DNA of 64,000 bases from contig NZ_CP150300.1 of the NCBI RefSeq assembly GCF_037991315.1, forward strand, positions 4,340,001 through 4,404,000, given 5' to 3'. Origin of the DNA: Paenibacillus sp. FSL H8-0079. Lineage in GTDB: Bacteria > Bacillota > Bacilli > Paenibacillales > Paenibacillaceae. Made by a program: the position numbers and the translations under genes. Positions 6,195-14,824 of the stretch are shown here, in pieces. The notes under the pieces are model-generated. The model searched no databases. It worked only from the letters and a program-made list of their open reading frames with translations, and was not told the DNA's origin. The stretch's first letter is position 1, and every line of letters starts with the position of its first letter.

Positions 6195-7913
6195 ATGATA
6201 ATTCTTAACGTTCGTATTAAAAATCACAAAAGTATCGATGATTCAGGAGAGATTAAATTACATAATAAAATGAATGTTTTAGCAGGTAAAAATAATACAG
6301 GTAAATCAGCTTTCATTGAAGCGTTGTATAAAGTTCTACAAGGTATGCTAAACTCCCCGGCCTTAGATACTCAATCAACCGAAATTGAATTAGAATTATC
6401 CTTGTCAGACGAAGAAGTAAATTATCTAAATGATAATGTACCTCCAGGATTTACAATCCAGTATTCGGAAAAGTTCAGACTTTTTTTAAGATATTTCAAT
6501 AGTCATAATGTGACAGTTTTTAATAAAGTACAAGGATACTACAACGATCATTTTCAAGATGTTTACATTAACAGTAATTATCATAAAGTTGGAGTAGCTC
6601 CAAAATATATGTTCGTGATACCCGATCAAGAAGACAGCGTATTAGTCCCCAATAGTACATTTATTTCTAATTTCATGAACCTTTTAAACAAGAAAATTGT
6701 TTATATAACTGGTTCTAGACATGTACCTTCGACTGAGACTTCAACTTTAAACAATTACTTAAAAATTGATGGGACAAATCTTAATGGGTTTCTTTACTCT
6801 ATGCACAATAATGAAGAAGAAACTTTTGATAAAATTGTGGAAACGTTTAAACAAATATTTACTGACGTTATAACTATTAGGACTCCTATTGATGGAGGTA
6901 ACCAGACTTTTATAAGTGTATCCTTCGAAGGCTTAGATACGCCAATTCCCTTATCAGATTGCGGAAGTGGCTATACTCACGTTTTATTACTATTGTGTGT
7001 ACTCTATACAAAAGAAAACAGTATAGTTCTATTTGATGAGCCACAAGTATTCTTACATCCTTCTGCCGAGAAGGCCATCTATGATTTAGTAAGCGATAGC
7101 AATGAACACCAGTTTGTATTCACTACGCATTCCCCTATTTTAATTAATTATCCATCTGATAAATATTTAATTCATGTAAGTAAGTTGAATGGGATAAGTT
7201 CCTTCACACAGTTAGAACATATTCAAGAAGTGTTGTCTGATATAGGTGTTAGTAATAGTGACTTTGCTTTATCTGATAAAGTAATATTTGTAGAAGGACA
7301 AACTGAGGAACTTGTAATTCCGATGATCCTCACTCATTTCGGCTTAAAACAGATTGGTTATAATTACAGAATATTAAATATGAAGGGAACTGGTAATTAT
7401 TTTAATAAGAATTCTTCTATGCGAGCGTATAAAGGCAAACTTGACTTAATTCTAAGTGGCATATCAGAGAGTCCAATACCTTATAAAATAATTATTGATG
7501 CAGATAACAAAACCGACGAAAAACTTCTCACATTAAGAGAAAGCTATGGAGATAGTATAATTATCTTGGGACGACGAGAGTACGAGAACTACTTTTTAGA
7601 CTGTTATCATGAGCTTTCTGAAATCATTAATCGAAATTCATCAATAGCTGTTGCAGATCCAGATCTAATAAAGAGCAAAATCGACCATTTATTATTATCA
7701 ATCGATGACAATAAATTATTCCCTAAAAAAGGTTCTACAAATGTATTAAAAGATGTCGTTGGAAGTGAAGTGTTAGAACGCTTATTTGAAAGCTACTCTT
7801 TACACTACAATAAAATAGTTCATGGAATGGAACTGACTGAATTAGTGTTAAACAACACTCCAGAAAAATTGGAATTCTTTAAGAGCGAACTGCAAGATTT
7901 CATTAAAGGATAA
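6195..7913 (+). CDS. OLD-family endonuclease: ABC ATPase fused to TOPRIM
   Basis: 572 residues from the ATG at 6195, seven bases after AGAGGT. N-terminal SMC/ABC-like ATPase: Walker A GKNNTGKS (31-38), a degenerate ABC signature around SDCGSGY (254-260), Walker B SIVLFDEP (D281, E282), and the H-loop TTHSP (from 310). C-terminal TOPRIM: VIFVEGQTEE with E367, and IIIDADNK with D435 and D437, the metal ligands. This is the architecture of OLD nucleases, used in phage exclusion and as GajA in Gabija. No UvrD-like helicase (GajB) or reverse transcriptase follows; the next gene faces the other way. It is therefore a stand-alone (class 1-like) OLD gene, cutting DNA or RNA on some infection cue. AT-rich and inside prophage ruins, so probably carried cargo. 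Confidence 0.85.
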   Translation: MIILNVRIKNHKSIDDSGEIKLHNKMNVLAGKNNTGKSAFIEALYKVLQGMLNSPALDTQSTEIELELSLSDEEVNYLNDNVPPGFTIQYSEKFRLFLRYFNSHNVTVFNKVQGYYNDHFQDVYINSNYHKVGVAPKYMFVIPDQEDSVLVPNSTFISNFMNLLNKKIVYITGSRHVPSTETSTLNNYLKIDGTNLNGFLYSMHNNEEETFDKIVETFKQIFTDVITIRTPIDGGNQTFISVSFEGLDTPIPLSDCGSGYTHVLLLLCVLYTKENSIVLFDEPQVFLHPSAEKAIYDLVSDSNEHQFVFTTHSPILINYPSDKYLIHVSKLNGISSFTQLEHIQEVLSDIGVSNSDFALSDKVIFVEGQTEELVIPMILTHFGLKQIGYNYRILNMKGTGNYFNKNSSMRAYKGKLDLILSGISESPIPYKIIIDADNKTDEKLLTLRESYGDSIIILGRREYENYFLDCYHELSEIINRNSSIAVADPDLIKSKIDHLLLSIDDNKLFPKKGSTNVLKDVVGSEVLERLFESYSLHYNKIVHGMELTELVLNNTPEKLEFFKSELQDFIKG

Positions 7914-7921
7914 CAGTGCAA

Positions 7922-7959
7922 AAAAGAGAAGCTGACGATTAATCGTCAGCTTCTCTTTT
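7922..7959. terminator. Perfect 38-bp palindromic bidirectional terminator
   Basis: AAAAGAGAAGCTGACGATT is followed directly by its exact reverse complement, giving a fully symmetric hairpin with T-runs in both directions. It serves the OLD gene on the plus strand and the ArpU remnant on the minus strand, whose stop codon it overlaps. Confidence 0.85.
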
Positions 7960-8206
7960 AGAATTCAGCATCATCTTGCTCAAAAAAGCCGATAAGCTTC
8001 AAAATATTTGCCACACTCTCCAGTCCCTCATCGATCTTGCGCTTGATTGTACTATCACTGAGAGCGCGCCGGAAGAAGAGTATCGTTTCTTTGCGTGAAT
8101 ACCCTTGAATGTATCTGTAATCAACGGCTTTACGGGCTTCTTCGTCTTTGATTAGCCGCTGCGCCCTTTCCAACTGGTGTGTATAGAAGTCATATCTTTT
8201 GTACAC
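7958..8206 (-). pseudogene. ArpU-type phage late transcription regulator, 5'-truncated
   Basis: The frame encodes a C-terminal domain with AVDYRYIQGYSRKETILFF and SDSTIKRKIDEGLESVANIL, the sigma-like helix-turn-helix of ArpU/RinA-family phage regulators, which are usually about 130-150 residues. Only 82 residues follow the GTG at 8206, and no binding site precedes it. The frame runs a little further upstream (SAAGKTANATILIEKQRW) to a stop at about 8263, so the N-terminus has been lost to a frameshift or deletion. It belongs to the same dead prophage as the terminase piece. Confidence 0.6.
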
Positions 8207-8329
8207 CCAGCGCTGTTTCTCTATAAGAATCGTAGCGTTTGCCGTCTTGCCCGCAGCAGATCAGTTTTATTGAAGATTCAAGTTACTTTATAATCACCCT
8301 CCCTCTTAATATGATTTCAAAGTTTCTTG

Positions 8330-8692
8330 TTATCTTTTTATTGATACACCTCCTATTGTTGGAAGCATAATAGACTGAGGGGTTCCCATCAAATATTCAC
8401 CGAATGTGAGAACATATGCGTCAGCTCGGTCAGGTGACTTTAATCCACGCTTCTTCATGTCCTTCTTACTTTCAAGGAGGATCTTCCCCTTACTGGTCAT
8501 TGACCATTTTCTTGCGGTCAATTGGGAAGTAAGTACATCGTCATCGGGTAATTGTAAGACCGCAGGGTCATTGTTCATATAATTGCTCATGTGTTCAAAA
8601 AGCCCCATAATATACGCCCACATCTTCGAGCCTAAGTTTCCATAATGTTCATCTAAAGATTGCTCAAATTTACTAGGGATTTGAATATCCAT
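8330..8692 (-). pseudogene. C-terminal fragment of a phage terminase large subunit
   Basis: The last part of the frame reads LTARKWSMTSKGKILLESKK followed by DMKKRGLKSPDRADAYVLTF, the hallmark C-terminal nuclease-domain ending of TerL proteins ('ESKxDMKKRGxxSPDRADA'). The upstream segment KFEQSLDEHYGNLGSKMWAY fits the helix that usually precedes it. The ATPase domain and most of the nuclease domain are missing; a full TerL is 400-600 residues, here about 120. Any start codon here is artificial. Confidence 0.75.
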
Positions 8693-8883
8693 TAATCGCC
8701 CATAATGTTGAATAACGAAATAGGATGTTATACTTGCTGTACAAAAACTTAATTGCAATAAATTCAGTATTTATTCAACATATCCAAAATACGGAACTAG
8801 AACAAACTATCGTAGTACAAATTATAGTTTACATAAGCAGATTCGTAGTATTTAGCATTCAAGTTGATTGGAGGAAAGGGTTC

Positions 8884-9405
8884 ATGAATATAATAATTGA
8901 GAAGTTAAAAGATACAGATATTGAAGACTTGTATGAATTCGAAATTGAAAACAGAATTTTTTTCGAGGAAATGGTACCGTCTCGAGGAGATGATTATTAC
9001 ATACCTGAGGTTTTTAAAGTAAGGAATGCATCTCTGCTTGATGAACAAGTCAAAGGACTCTCCTTTTTTTATTTAATAAAAGACGAAAATAACTCGATTC
9101 TTGGAAGAATAAATTTAGTTGATATTGATGATTCAGATAAAATAGGATTTCTCGGCTATAGAGTGGGACAAATCCACACTGGAAAAGGTGTTGCTAAAAA
9201 AGCATTAAAATTATTACTCAATACAATAGTTGATTTAGATATAAAAGAAGTTAAGGCAAAAACAACCACCAACAATATAGCATCTCAAAAAGTTTTAGAG
9301 CAAAACGGATTCGAGCATACAGAAACTAGTGATAAAGAATTTGAAATGAATGGGCAAATGTTAAAATTCATTACTTATACATGGATAAATAAATCATTAT
9401 TTTAA
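8884..9405 (+). CDS. GNAT family N-acetyltransferase (RimJ/RimL-like)
   Basis: 173 residues from the ATG at 8884, preceded by GGAGGAAAGG. The fold signature is present: LGRINLVDIDDSDKIGFLGY, the acetyl-CoA loop region VGQIHTGKGVAKKALKLLL, and the conserved NNIASQKVLEQNGF of ribosomal-protein-acetyltransferase-like members. It would transfer acetyl from acetyl-CoA to an amine, possibly an N-terminal alpha-amine; the substrate is unknown. A longer open frame upstream has no binding site. It marks the right border of the prophage region. Confidence 0.8.
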   Translation: MNIIIEKLKDTDIEDLYEFEIENRIFFEEMVPSRGDDYYIPEVFKVRNASLLDEQVKGLSFFYLIKDENNSILGRINLVDIDDSDKIGFLGYRVGQIHTGKGVAKKALKLLLNTIVDLDIKEVKAKTTTNNIASQKVLEQNGFEHTETSDKEFEMNGQMLKFITYTWINKSLF

Positions 9406-9442
9406 TCACCCATCGGACGCGACTGTTTAAGCTGAAGACCAT

Positions 9443-9490
9443 AAGCCAAATTCCTCGTTCAAGATACTGAGGGGTTAGGCTTTTTTGTCT
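9443..9490 (+). terminator. Terminator of the GNAT gene
   Basis: AAGCC...CCTC pairs with GAGG...GGCTT around a short internal loop, then TTTTTTGTCTTTT. The remaining bases up to 9755 contain no gene or clear signal. Confidence 0.65.
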
Positions 9491-9755
9491 TTTAATATTC
9501 CTTATATTGTGAATTTCGCGTTCTTGATGTTATTCCATTGGGAAACTCATTGAGTATTGCAGATGAATTGGTTCTTACGCGCATTTAGTGAAACAAACTA
9601 GGTATATGTAATGGATCTATTAATTACTTACTTGATATAGTATTAACCGTTGACTCGCACACGTTTTTCCGAATTCGCTATACTGCAGTAACTTTTGAGC
9701 AATGAAAAGTTTCACTTTTCTCCGCAAAATATTACAGATCTATTGTTCATACCAT

Positions 9756-10244
9756 TCATTCAATCAATTTCAAATTGTTGATACGCTCGATCTTTTGACC
9801 CAAAACTAAAACCTCAATATATTTTTCGTTTAACCACTCTAATGCTACTTGCCCTTCTTCTTTCAAGATAACGCCTCGCTGGCTTTTATACTGAAAGTTC
9901 TCTTTTGCCCATAACAATAGTATCTTTACATATTCTAACGTCTCAATTTCACATGTACTGTCCTCTTCATCTTCTTCTGCAAAGATATCTTCAAAAGTTG
10001 TAAAAGACTGGTCAGATCTTATTAAGTTCACATTCCCTCCACCTTCGTATAACGTTATTTCCCCTTTCAGTAATTCGATTAAGTTTCCGATCTCTTCCTG
10101 GATCGTGGCGAAGTCTCCAAATATATCCGATCCCAAAGAATTGCTAATCAGATAACCATTCTTTAACGATGAATCGATGCCTAATTCCACGATAACTTCG
10201 TTGAAATCTTCTTTATATTCGATTGTATACCTATATTTAATCAT
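9756..10244 (-). CDS. Probable immunity protein of the toxin locus
   Basis: 162 residues from the ATG at 10244 (GGAG eight bases upstream; the frame to 10277 lacks a site). An acidic alpha/beta protein starting MIKYRYTIEYKEDFNEVIVE, with a strongly acidic loop (FAEEDEEDST). Not recognised by name. Immunity function is inferred: it is the second small acidic gene after a WXG100-type toxin, on the same strand, with a terminator between it and the first immunity gene. It may protect against a different, lost or displaced toxin tip. Confidence 0.5.
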   Translation of the reverse strand: MIKYRYTIEYKEDFNEVIVELGIDSSLKNGYLISNSLGSDIFGDFATIQEEIGNLIELLKGEITLYEGGGNVNLIRSDQSFTTFEDIFAEEDEEDSTCEIETLEYVKILLLWAKENFQYKSQRGVILKEEGQVALEWLNEKYIEVLVLGQKIERINNLKLIE

Positions 10245-10305
10245 GTTGATATCTCCAATCAGTTGTGTCCAAGTCATTTCTTAAAAAACGCAGAAGAACC
10301 AAGGT

Positions 10306-10355
10306 AACAAAAAAACAGATCAATCATAGTGATATCTAACCATAATCGACCTGTT
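10306..10355 (-). terminator. Terminator after first immunity gene
   Basis: AACAGATC at 10314-10321 and GACCTGTT at 10348-10355 form a stem with one mismatch; the minus strand then runs into seven T. It would end the toxin-immunity transcript. The roughly 160 bases between it and 10517 hold nothing else. Confidence 0.55.
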
Positions 10356-10516
10356 CGATGTAACAGAGTAACATTAATTAGGGATGCACCCAAAGCCTTT
10401 TCCTGTGTACAACTCAATTGATTAAGTCTTTATACAGATCTTATGTTATTGATTGAATGATGGATTCACTCTGCACTGGGTAGTCCCATCAAACTGTAAC
10501 ATGACTAATAACCTAT

Positions 10517-10846
10517 CTATCCTATAAAAACAACAGCATCTTTGCGCTGAAATGCTAGGGGCAATTTATTTTGAAGAATTGTTATTCTTTCGAACATTTT
10601 ATCCCTTTTTTCCTCAGTTAAGTTTTTTACCGCCCAATCTTTGATTTGAATTAGTTCCTCAATAATTGACGGTACATCTTCCTCCTCTACATCAACACCT
10701 GATGAAAAAAGGTCTGTCCATTGTAACCCTAGTGCTTCAATCGCAGGTTGCCAACATTCTTTAAAAAACGATTCTGTAGCAATGGGAACAAAGAAACTCT
10801 GTTCAAAATCATTTTGTGGTTCATATATTACAGCACTGATTGACAT
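10517..10846 (-). CDS. Cognate immunity protein candidate
   Basis: 109 residues from the ATG at 10846. Its ribosome binding site GGAGGTGAATAA is made from the last codons and stop of the toxin gene, leaving a four-base gap, so the two are translationally coupled. The protein is acidic (DVEEEDVPSIIEELIQIKDW), as expected for a neutraliser of a basic nuclease tip. I do not recognise a named Imm family. Position and coupling are the evidence for the role. Confidence 0.65.
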   Translation of the reverse strand: MSISAVIYEPQNDFEQSFFVPIATESFFKECWQPAIEALGLQWTDLFSSGVDVEEEDVPSIIEELIQIKDWAVKNLTEEKRDKMFERITILQNKLPLAFQRKDAVVFIG

Positions 10847-10850
10847 GCAC

Positions 10851-12059
10851 TTATTCACCTCCAAAAGTAGCACTAAATTTGTAGTCTGGAAACTCTTCTT
10901 TTAGTTTATTAATGCTTTTGTTAACAGCTTGCCTCAATTTAGGTGTATCACCGTCTAGTCTAAAAACGAACTCTTTAATACCTTTTATTTCTTGAAGTGC
11001 CGGTATTTCCTGCGACCCATGCACAGTTGTTCTTGTCGATGTGGCGTTCTCTAGAGCGAAAATCCGATTTCGCGTTTTGGTAAATATTTGTTTGTCCGCG
11101 AATTCTTGTGGTGTTTGTGCAGGTAGTCCTGTTTTAGGATTAACTTTATTAAGACCTTGGGCAGACTTATCTTCATAGAAGACCCCTTTTTTCAAATCAA
11201 TTTCATCAAATTCACCAAGAGATTCTCCCCTTTTATTAATAATTTCAACCTCTTTTGCACTCTTAATCCCTGAAATATCACCCGTCCCCTTAATATTACT
11301 TGCTTTCCTTGCTTCAGCCGCTTCCAAATTCTTTTTAATCTTGGCCACAGCTGGATGAGAAGAAGGTAAGCGAAACGGCCCTTTGCCACCCGGCATACTC
11401 CCACGAACCATCTGAAATGCCATGAATAGCTGGCTGAACTTTAGTGAAGTTAGCATCATCTGAGCATACTTATCGGATACAGGTTCGCCTGTCATCGGAT
11501 GAATGCCCATCTCAAACGCCTTGATCTGCATCGCATAGATATCTTCCCCAGGGGGTTCTACATTCACAGCTTGCATGCGATTGATATCCAGATGCCCCTG
11601 ATCCCTCTGATAAGCCTGAAGAGCAGCCTGATCCGCAACACCCTCCTTATTGACAGGCATCCACATTAACTTTCCAAACATATTAACTTGTGCCATTCGA
11701 TAGCCCTTATCATTCGAGCCTGTGTTACTTACCGAATTTCTCATCATCGCTGCCGCACCCGCGGCCCCAATAGCACCGACCAGACTCACCTGCTCAGCAT
11801 CTGTATTCTCAAAACGCGTAGCAATATCCTTCAATTCCTTGGAGGTCTTCACCATACTCTCCAGCGCTTTATCCAGTATAGGGCGTGACCGTTCAAACTC
11901 ATAGAAAAATCGCTCCTGCGTTGCCCCCATCCACAATGTCTGAATAAACATGATCTGTCTTGTCAGATTCCCCCGTATACTCTCCATCTGTTGTCTGGCC
12001 TGATCCACCTGATTCGACACGTGATGTAGTTGCTCTGGGGTAACTTTAATTGTACTCAT
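10851..12059 (-). CDS. WXG100-type polymorphic toxin with PD-(D/E)xK-like tip
   Basis: 402 residues. The N-terminal 95 residues form a helical hairpin with the turn LWMGATQERF (W43-x-G45), the WXG100/ESX export signal. A glycine-alanine stretch (about 93-105) and a middle domain with MQAVNVEPPGEDIYAMQIKA (pre-toxin type) follow. The tip begins near 265: GEFDEIDLKKGVFYEDKSAQ carries acidic residues at 284-288 and E296-D297-K298, the spacing of a PD-(D/E)xK nuclease core; the rest is basic. Likely secreted through a type VII system (none is in the window) and acting as a nuclease on rival cells. The nuclease call is inference from the motif only. Confidence 0.7.
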   Translation of the reverse strand: MSTIKVTPEQLHHVSNQVDQARQQMESIRGNLTRQIMFIQTLWMGATQERFFYEFERSRPILDKALESMVKTSKELKDIATRFENTDAEQVSLVGAIGAAGAAAMMRNSVSNTGSNDKGYRMAQVNMFGKLMWMPVNKEGVADQAALQAYQRDQGHLDINRMQAVNVEPPGEDIYAMQIKAFEMGIHPMTGEPVSDKYAQMMLTSLKFSQLFMAFQMVRGSMPGGKGPFRLPSSHPAVAKIKKNLEAAEARKASNIKGTGDISGIKSAKEVEIINKRGESLGEFDEIDLKKGVFYEDKSAQGLNKVNPKTGLPAQTPQEFADKQIFTKTRNRIFALENATSTRTTVHGSQEIPALQEIKGIKEFVFRLDGDTPKLRQAVNKSINKLKEEFPDYKFSATFGGE

Positions 12060-12237
12060 ACATTTTCACCGCTCATCTGAAATATGATAAGACTATGTTA
12101 GCAGAAGTTGTATGGTAACTATATCCGGCTAACCTCCTGATTTCACTTCATGAACCCACTCACAATATGTTATTGTTTCATACTACGGTCCTAACTCACT
12201 TCTCAACTCTGTGAAAGATACTGAAATACAATATCAA

Positions 12238-12266
12238 AACAAAAACCAGCCCATAAGCTGAGCTGG
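12238..12266 (-). terminator. Terminator retained by the yaaA fragment
   Basis: CCAGC at 12246-12250 pairs with GCTGG at 12262-12266; the minus strand then gives TTTTTGTTTTG. It lies about 40 bases beyond the end of the duplicated yaaA tail and differs from the terminator after the intact yaaA. Confidence 0.6.
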
Positions 12267-12307
12267 CTTGCTAACTAGCACTTTTTTTTATAGCAAAGTT
12301 GAAATTT

Positions 12308-12521
12308 TCCCTATTTCTCCTCTGAATATATAAATACATAATTACTCTCATCCGACTTCTCTTCTAAAAAAACAAAACCTAACCGAACAAAATTTCTGAT
12401 ATCCTTCACATCTGTAATTTTCCGCTCTGCCATATATCGTACCATCTCACCTCTGGCACCTTGGCCCGGGTTGCCTTTTCAACAAGCTTCCGATCAACCA
12501 TTTGTCCAAAAACACAAGCGA
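12308..12521 (-). pseudogene. Duplicate 3' end of yaaA
   Basis: About 210 bp align with the last 210 bp of the intact yaaA at 14822-15033, by eye roughly 85% identical, including shared runs such as ACATAATTACTCTCATCCGA. The copy has at least one single-base deletion (in the stretch before CGGGTTGCC) and stops abruptly near 12521, so it cannot code for anything alone. Together with the intact gene it forms a direct repeat around the kptA-IS segment. Confidence 0.85.
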
Positions 12522-12581
12522 ATTAGTTGATGATAATTAGTGATGACTTGATTCACATTAATTTCTATATTATATATTTTA

Positions 12582-13130
12582 TTATTTTATCATACATAAA
12601 TCCCAAGGAATCCACTCCGCAAGCCACACTTCATTACCTGCATAATAAAAAGGAATTCCTTCTGCTCTTGCTTTGACCGTATCAATTGTGAGAATTACTA
12701 ATTCACCTCTGCGACTGCCTGCTAATGCTGCAAAATCTGTACTCTGGGATAAATGTACATATTGTCTACCTACAGGATCTAAGCCGTCCGTCATAATAAA
12801 AGGTAAAGCCTGCTGATTCGTCCCATGATATAAAATATCTGGTGGGTTACCAGCATTATATTCTATTTTTTGATAGCTATGTCCATATCTAGCTCTAATT
12901 CTGCCGTTATTGATTTCAAAACGCTGCTTATCTGAATTGCGAACGACTCGCTCTATATCAGTGAGCTTGACTCCAGTCCAGCCCGGTAAACTTTGAATGA
13001 TTTTTAAAAAACTTGCTATAGTGCAAGAACCATCTGTTAGTTCTAAATCAAGCCCTGATTCCTCTGGCTTATGACGTAGCATTTTGGACATGATTTTACT
13101 TAGCTTCACATCTTCGGTTTGCTTCTTCAT
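12582..13130 (-). CDS. kptA: RNA 2'-phosphotransferase, Tpt1/KptA family
   Basis: 182 residues; GGGAGG precedes the ATG. The family transfers the 2'-phosphate of an RNA splice junction to NAD+. Conserved blocks are all present: LSKIMSKMLRHKPEESGLDL (R19, H20), RFEINNGRIRARYGHS, ILYHGTNQQAL, GLDPVGRQYVHLS, and the C-terminal IPFYYAGNEVWLAEWIPWDL. Length matches bacterial KptA. Bacteria lack the splicing pathway that makes the substrate; the natural role is unknown, with RNA repair and phage contexts proposed. Here it sits between the yaaA fragment and an IS, so it was probably brought in with that segment. Confidence 0.9.
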   Translation of the reverse strand: MKKQTEDVKLSKIMSKMLRHKPEESGLDLELTDGSCTIASFLKIIQSLPGWTGVKLTDIERVVRNSDKQRFEINNGRIRARYGHSYQKIEYNAGNPPDILYHGTNQQALPFIMTDGLDPVGRQYVHLSQSTDFAALAGSRRGELVILTIDTVKARAEGIPFYYAGNEVWLAEWIPWDLCMIK

Positions 13131-13254
13131 GGAGTTCCCTCCCTATGTAAATTAAATTTATTATTTAGTTACTCAACTTTCGCACCTGGAAAAATGACTT
13201 AAACCCTTGAGTGCGTAAGAAGAATTCAGTAAGTTTACTCGCATTGACAAAAAA

Positions 13255-13310
13255 CACCTCACTTGTTTGGTATCATGGAAGTGCGACCAACCATGCCAAC
13301 AAGAAAGGTG
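13255..13310 (+). promoter_or_regulatory. IS promoter and ribosome-site-masking leader
   Basis: An extended -10 (TGgTATCAT, 13268-13276) lies inside a foldback. The outer left arm CACCTcaCTTGTTtGG (13255-13270) pairs with CCAACAAGaaAGGTG (13296-13310), which contains the ribosome binding site; an inner hairpin CATGG-12 nt-CCATG (13274-13295) has the loop AAGTGCGACCAA. A TTGACA lies at 13244-13249, farther away than normal spacing. The same design occurs before the IS1182 transposase at 49632. Confidence 0.6.
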
Positions 13311-13319
13311 CGTAACTCT

Positions 13320-14656
13320 ATGTTACAACAACATTCTCTGTCTGAACAGTCTCGCTTTTCCAAACTTTTTGTCAATCTTCACATCGGAAAAACCTTGCGA
13401 CAAGTAGGGATTTCTAAATCATTCGGTCTTTCAAGTCTAGCCATTTTTCAAATCATTTTCTCTTTGGTCTTCGAAGGAAAGAACTGGTTTCGCCTTCTGG
13501 AAAGCGACCGCGCAGCAGATCTTCCTGGCAAAGATGTTATTTACCGTTTTTTAAATCAAACTTCTTTTGCTTGGCGGCGCTTTTTGCAAACCCTGAGTCT
13601 TCGCATCGTGCGTCATTTTGAATCGCTTATTTCCTCGCAGCGCGTACGCGTATTCATTATCGACGATTCCGTTTTGAGCCGGAACCGGAGCAAAAAAGCA
13701 GAGTTGTTGGCACGTGTTTTTGACCATTCCACCGGAAAATTCATTAAAGGCTACACCATGCTAACCTTGGGCTGGTCGGACGGTTTTAGCTTTGCTCCAC
13801 TTGATTTTGTCATGCTTTCTTCTGCCAAAATCACGAATCGGTTGTGTGAAATGGCTTCGAATCTGTCCAAACGAAGTCATGGCTATAAACGCCGGATGGA
13901 GGCCTTTTCTCGCAAGCCGGATGCGGTCGTAGCTTTACTGGAACGCGCTTTACGTGCAGGGTTCACCGCCGACTATGTGCTTAGGATAGCTGGTTTACGC
14001 AAGCTCCACTACTTCGTGAGCTTGCCGTCAAAGGGCTTCCAGTGATTGGCATGGTGAAAGAAATGAAACAACGCTATCTAATGCAAGGCAAGCGAATGAT
14101 GCTACGTGAAGTGTTTAAAAGCCTTCCTGCTTCGAAGGCAAAAGACATTAAAGGCTCCATCATCGTACAAACGGCTTGTGGGCTACCCGTTAAGCTCGTT
14201 TTTGTTCGCAACCGGAATAAAAAAAGAGAATGGCTTGCCATTTTAAGTACCGATGTGACGCTAGATGCTGCTGAAATGGTAAGAATTTATGGCATGCGCT
14301 GGAGTATAGAGACCTTTTTCAAAGTTACCAAAAGCTATTTGAAATTGGGAACCGAATTTCAAGGGCGTTCCTTTGACGGGCTAATCAGTCATACGACGAT
14401 TGTATTCAGCAGATATTTGGCAATGGAATACGAACGGCGTCAATCGAGTGATGAACGAACACTAGGTGGACTCTTCTTTCTCTTTGCCGATGAGGTCCGC
14501 GATTTGGACTACCAGTCTGCGCTTCAACAGCTCATGAGTTTATTTCTCGAAATGTCTCAAGCAAAAACAAAAGAGAACAAAACAGCTGTTTTTGTCAACT
14601 ACAGGAATGGATCTCCGGTTTACCTAGCTATATCAAGGGTTTGTTTGGAGATTTGA
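13320..14656 (+). CDS. IS4-like DDE transposase in two frames
   Basis: The first frame (13320-14045) carries a catalytic Asp in VRVFIIDDSVLSRN and ends KGFQ-stop. The second (open around 14042-14656) continues with GMVKEMKQRYLMQGKRM, VRNRNKKREWLAILSTD and the YGMRWSIETFFK motif holding the catalytic Glu. A slip of -1 at TCA-AAG-GGC (A AAG at 14030-14033) would read S-K-G-L-P-V-I-G-M and join them without loss. So it is either a programmed frameshift or a one-base deletion. The start at 13320 follows AAAGGTG; total about 445 residues, normal for the family. Confidence 0.8.
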
Positions 14657-14744
14657 GCTGCGAAAGTTGAGTTAGTTATTTATATTATATAATATTTTTT
14701 GTAAGAACGACGATATCGTTATGAATTGCATCTTTTGCCAGAGA

Positions 14745-14772
14745 TAAAAAAAGCCGCCGATTGGCGACTTTT
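14745..14772 (-). terminator. yaaA terminator
   Basis: AAGCCGCC-N4-GGCGACTT stem at 14751-14770, followed on the minus strand by TTTTTTT. It lies 52 bases after the yaaA stop. Confidence 0.75.
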
Positions 14773-14824
14773 GAGTGAAGTTGGAGAGCAGTTCTCCTTC
14801 TATAGTACAATAAGACGAAATTGA

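Larger units (their letters stand above)
13172..14671 (+). mobile_element. Insertion sequence, IS4-like, 1500 bp
   Basis: Terminal inverted repeats CTCAACTTTCGCA (13172-13184) and TGCGAAAGTTGAG (14659-14671) bound one transposase. The same 7 bp, TTAGTTA, lies directly outside both ends (13165-13171 and 14672-14678), a clear target-site duplication. The conserved ends and duplication point to recent arrival. The element lies between kptA and yaaA and faces away from both. Confidence 0.9.

Noticed and set aside
6195..7913. Gabija system
   Set aside because: GajA-like architecture is present, but no UvrD-like GajB gene is adjacent; called a stand-alone OLD nuclease instead.
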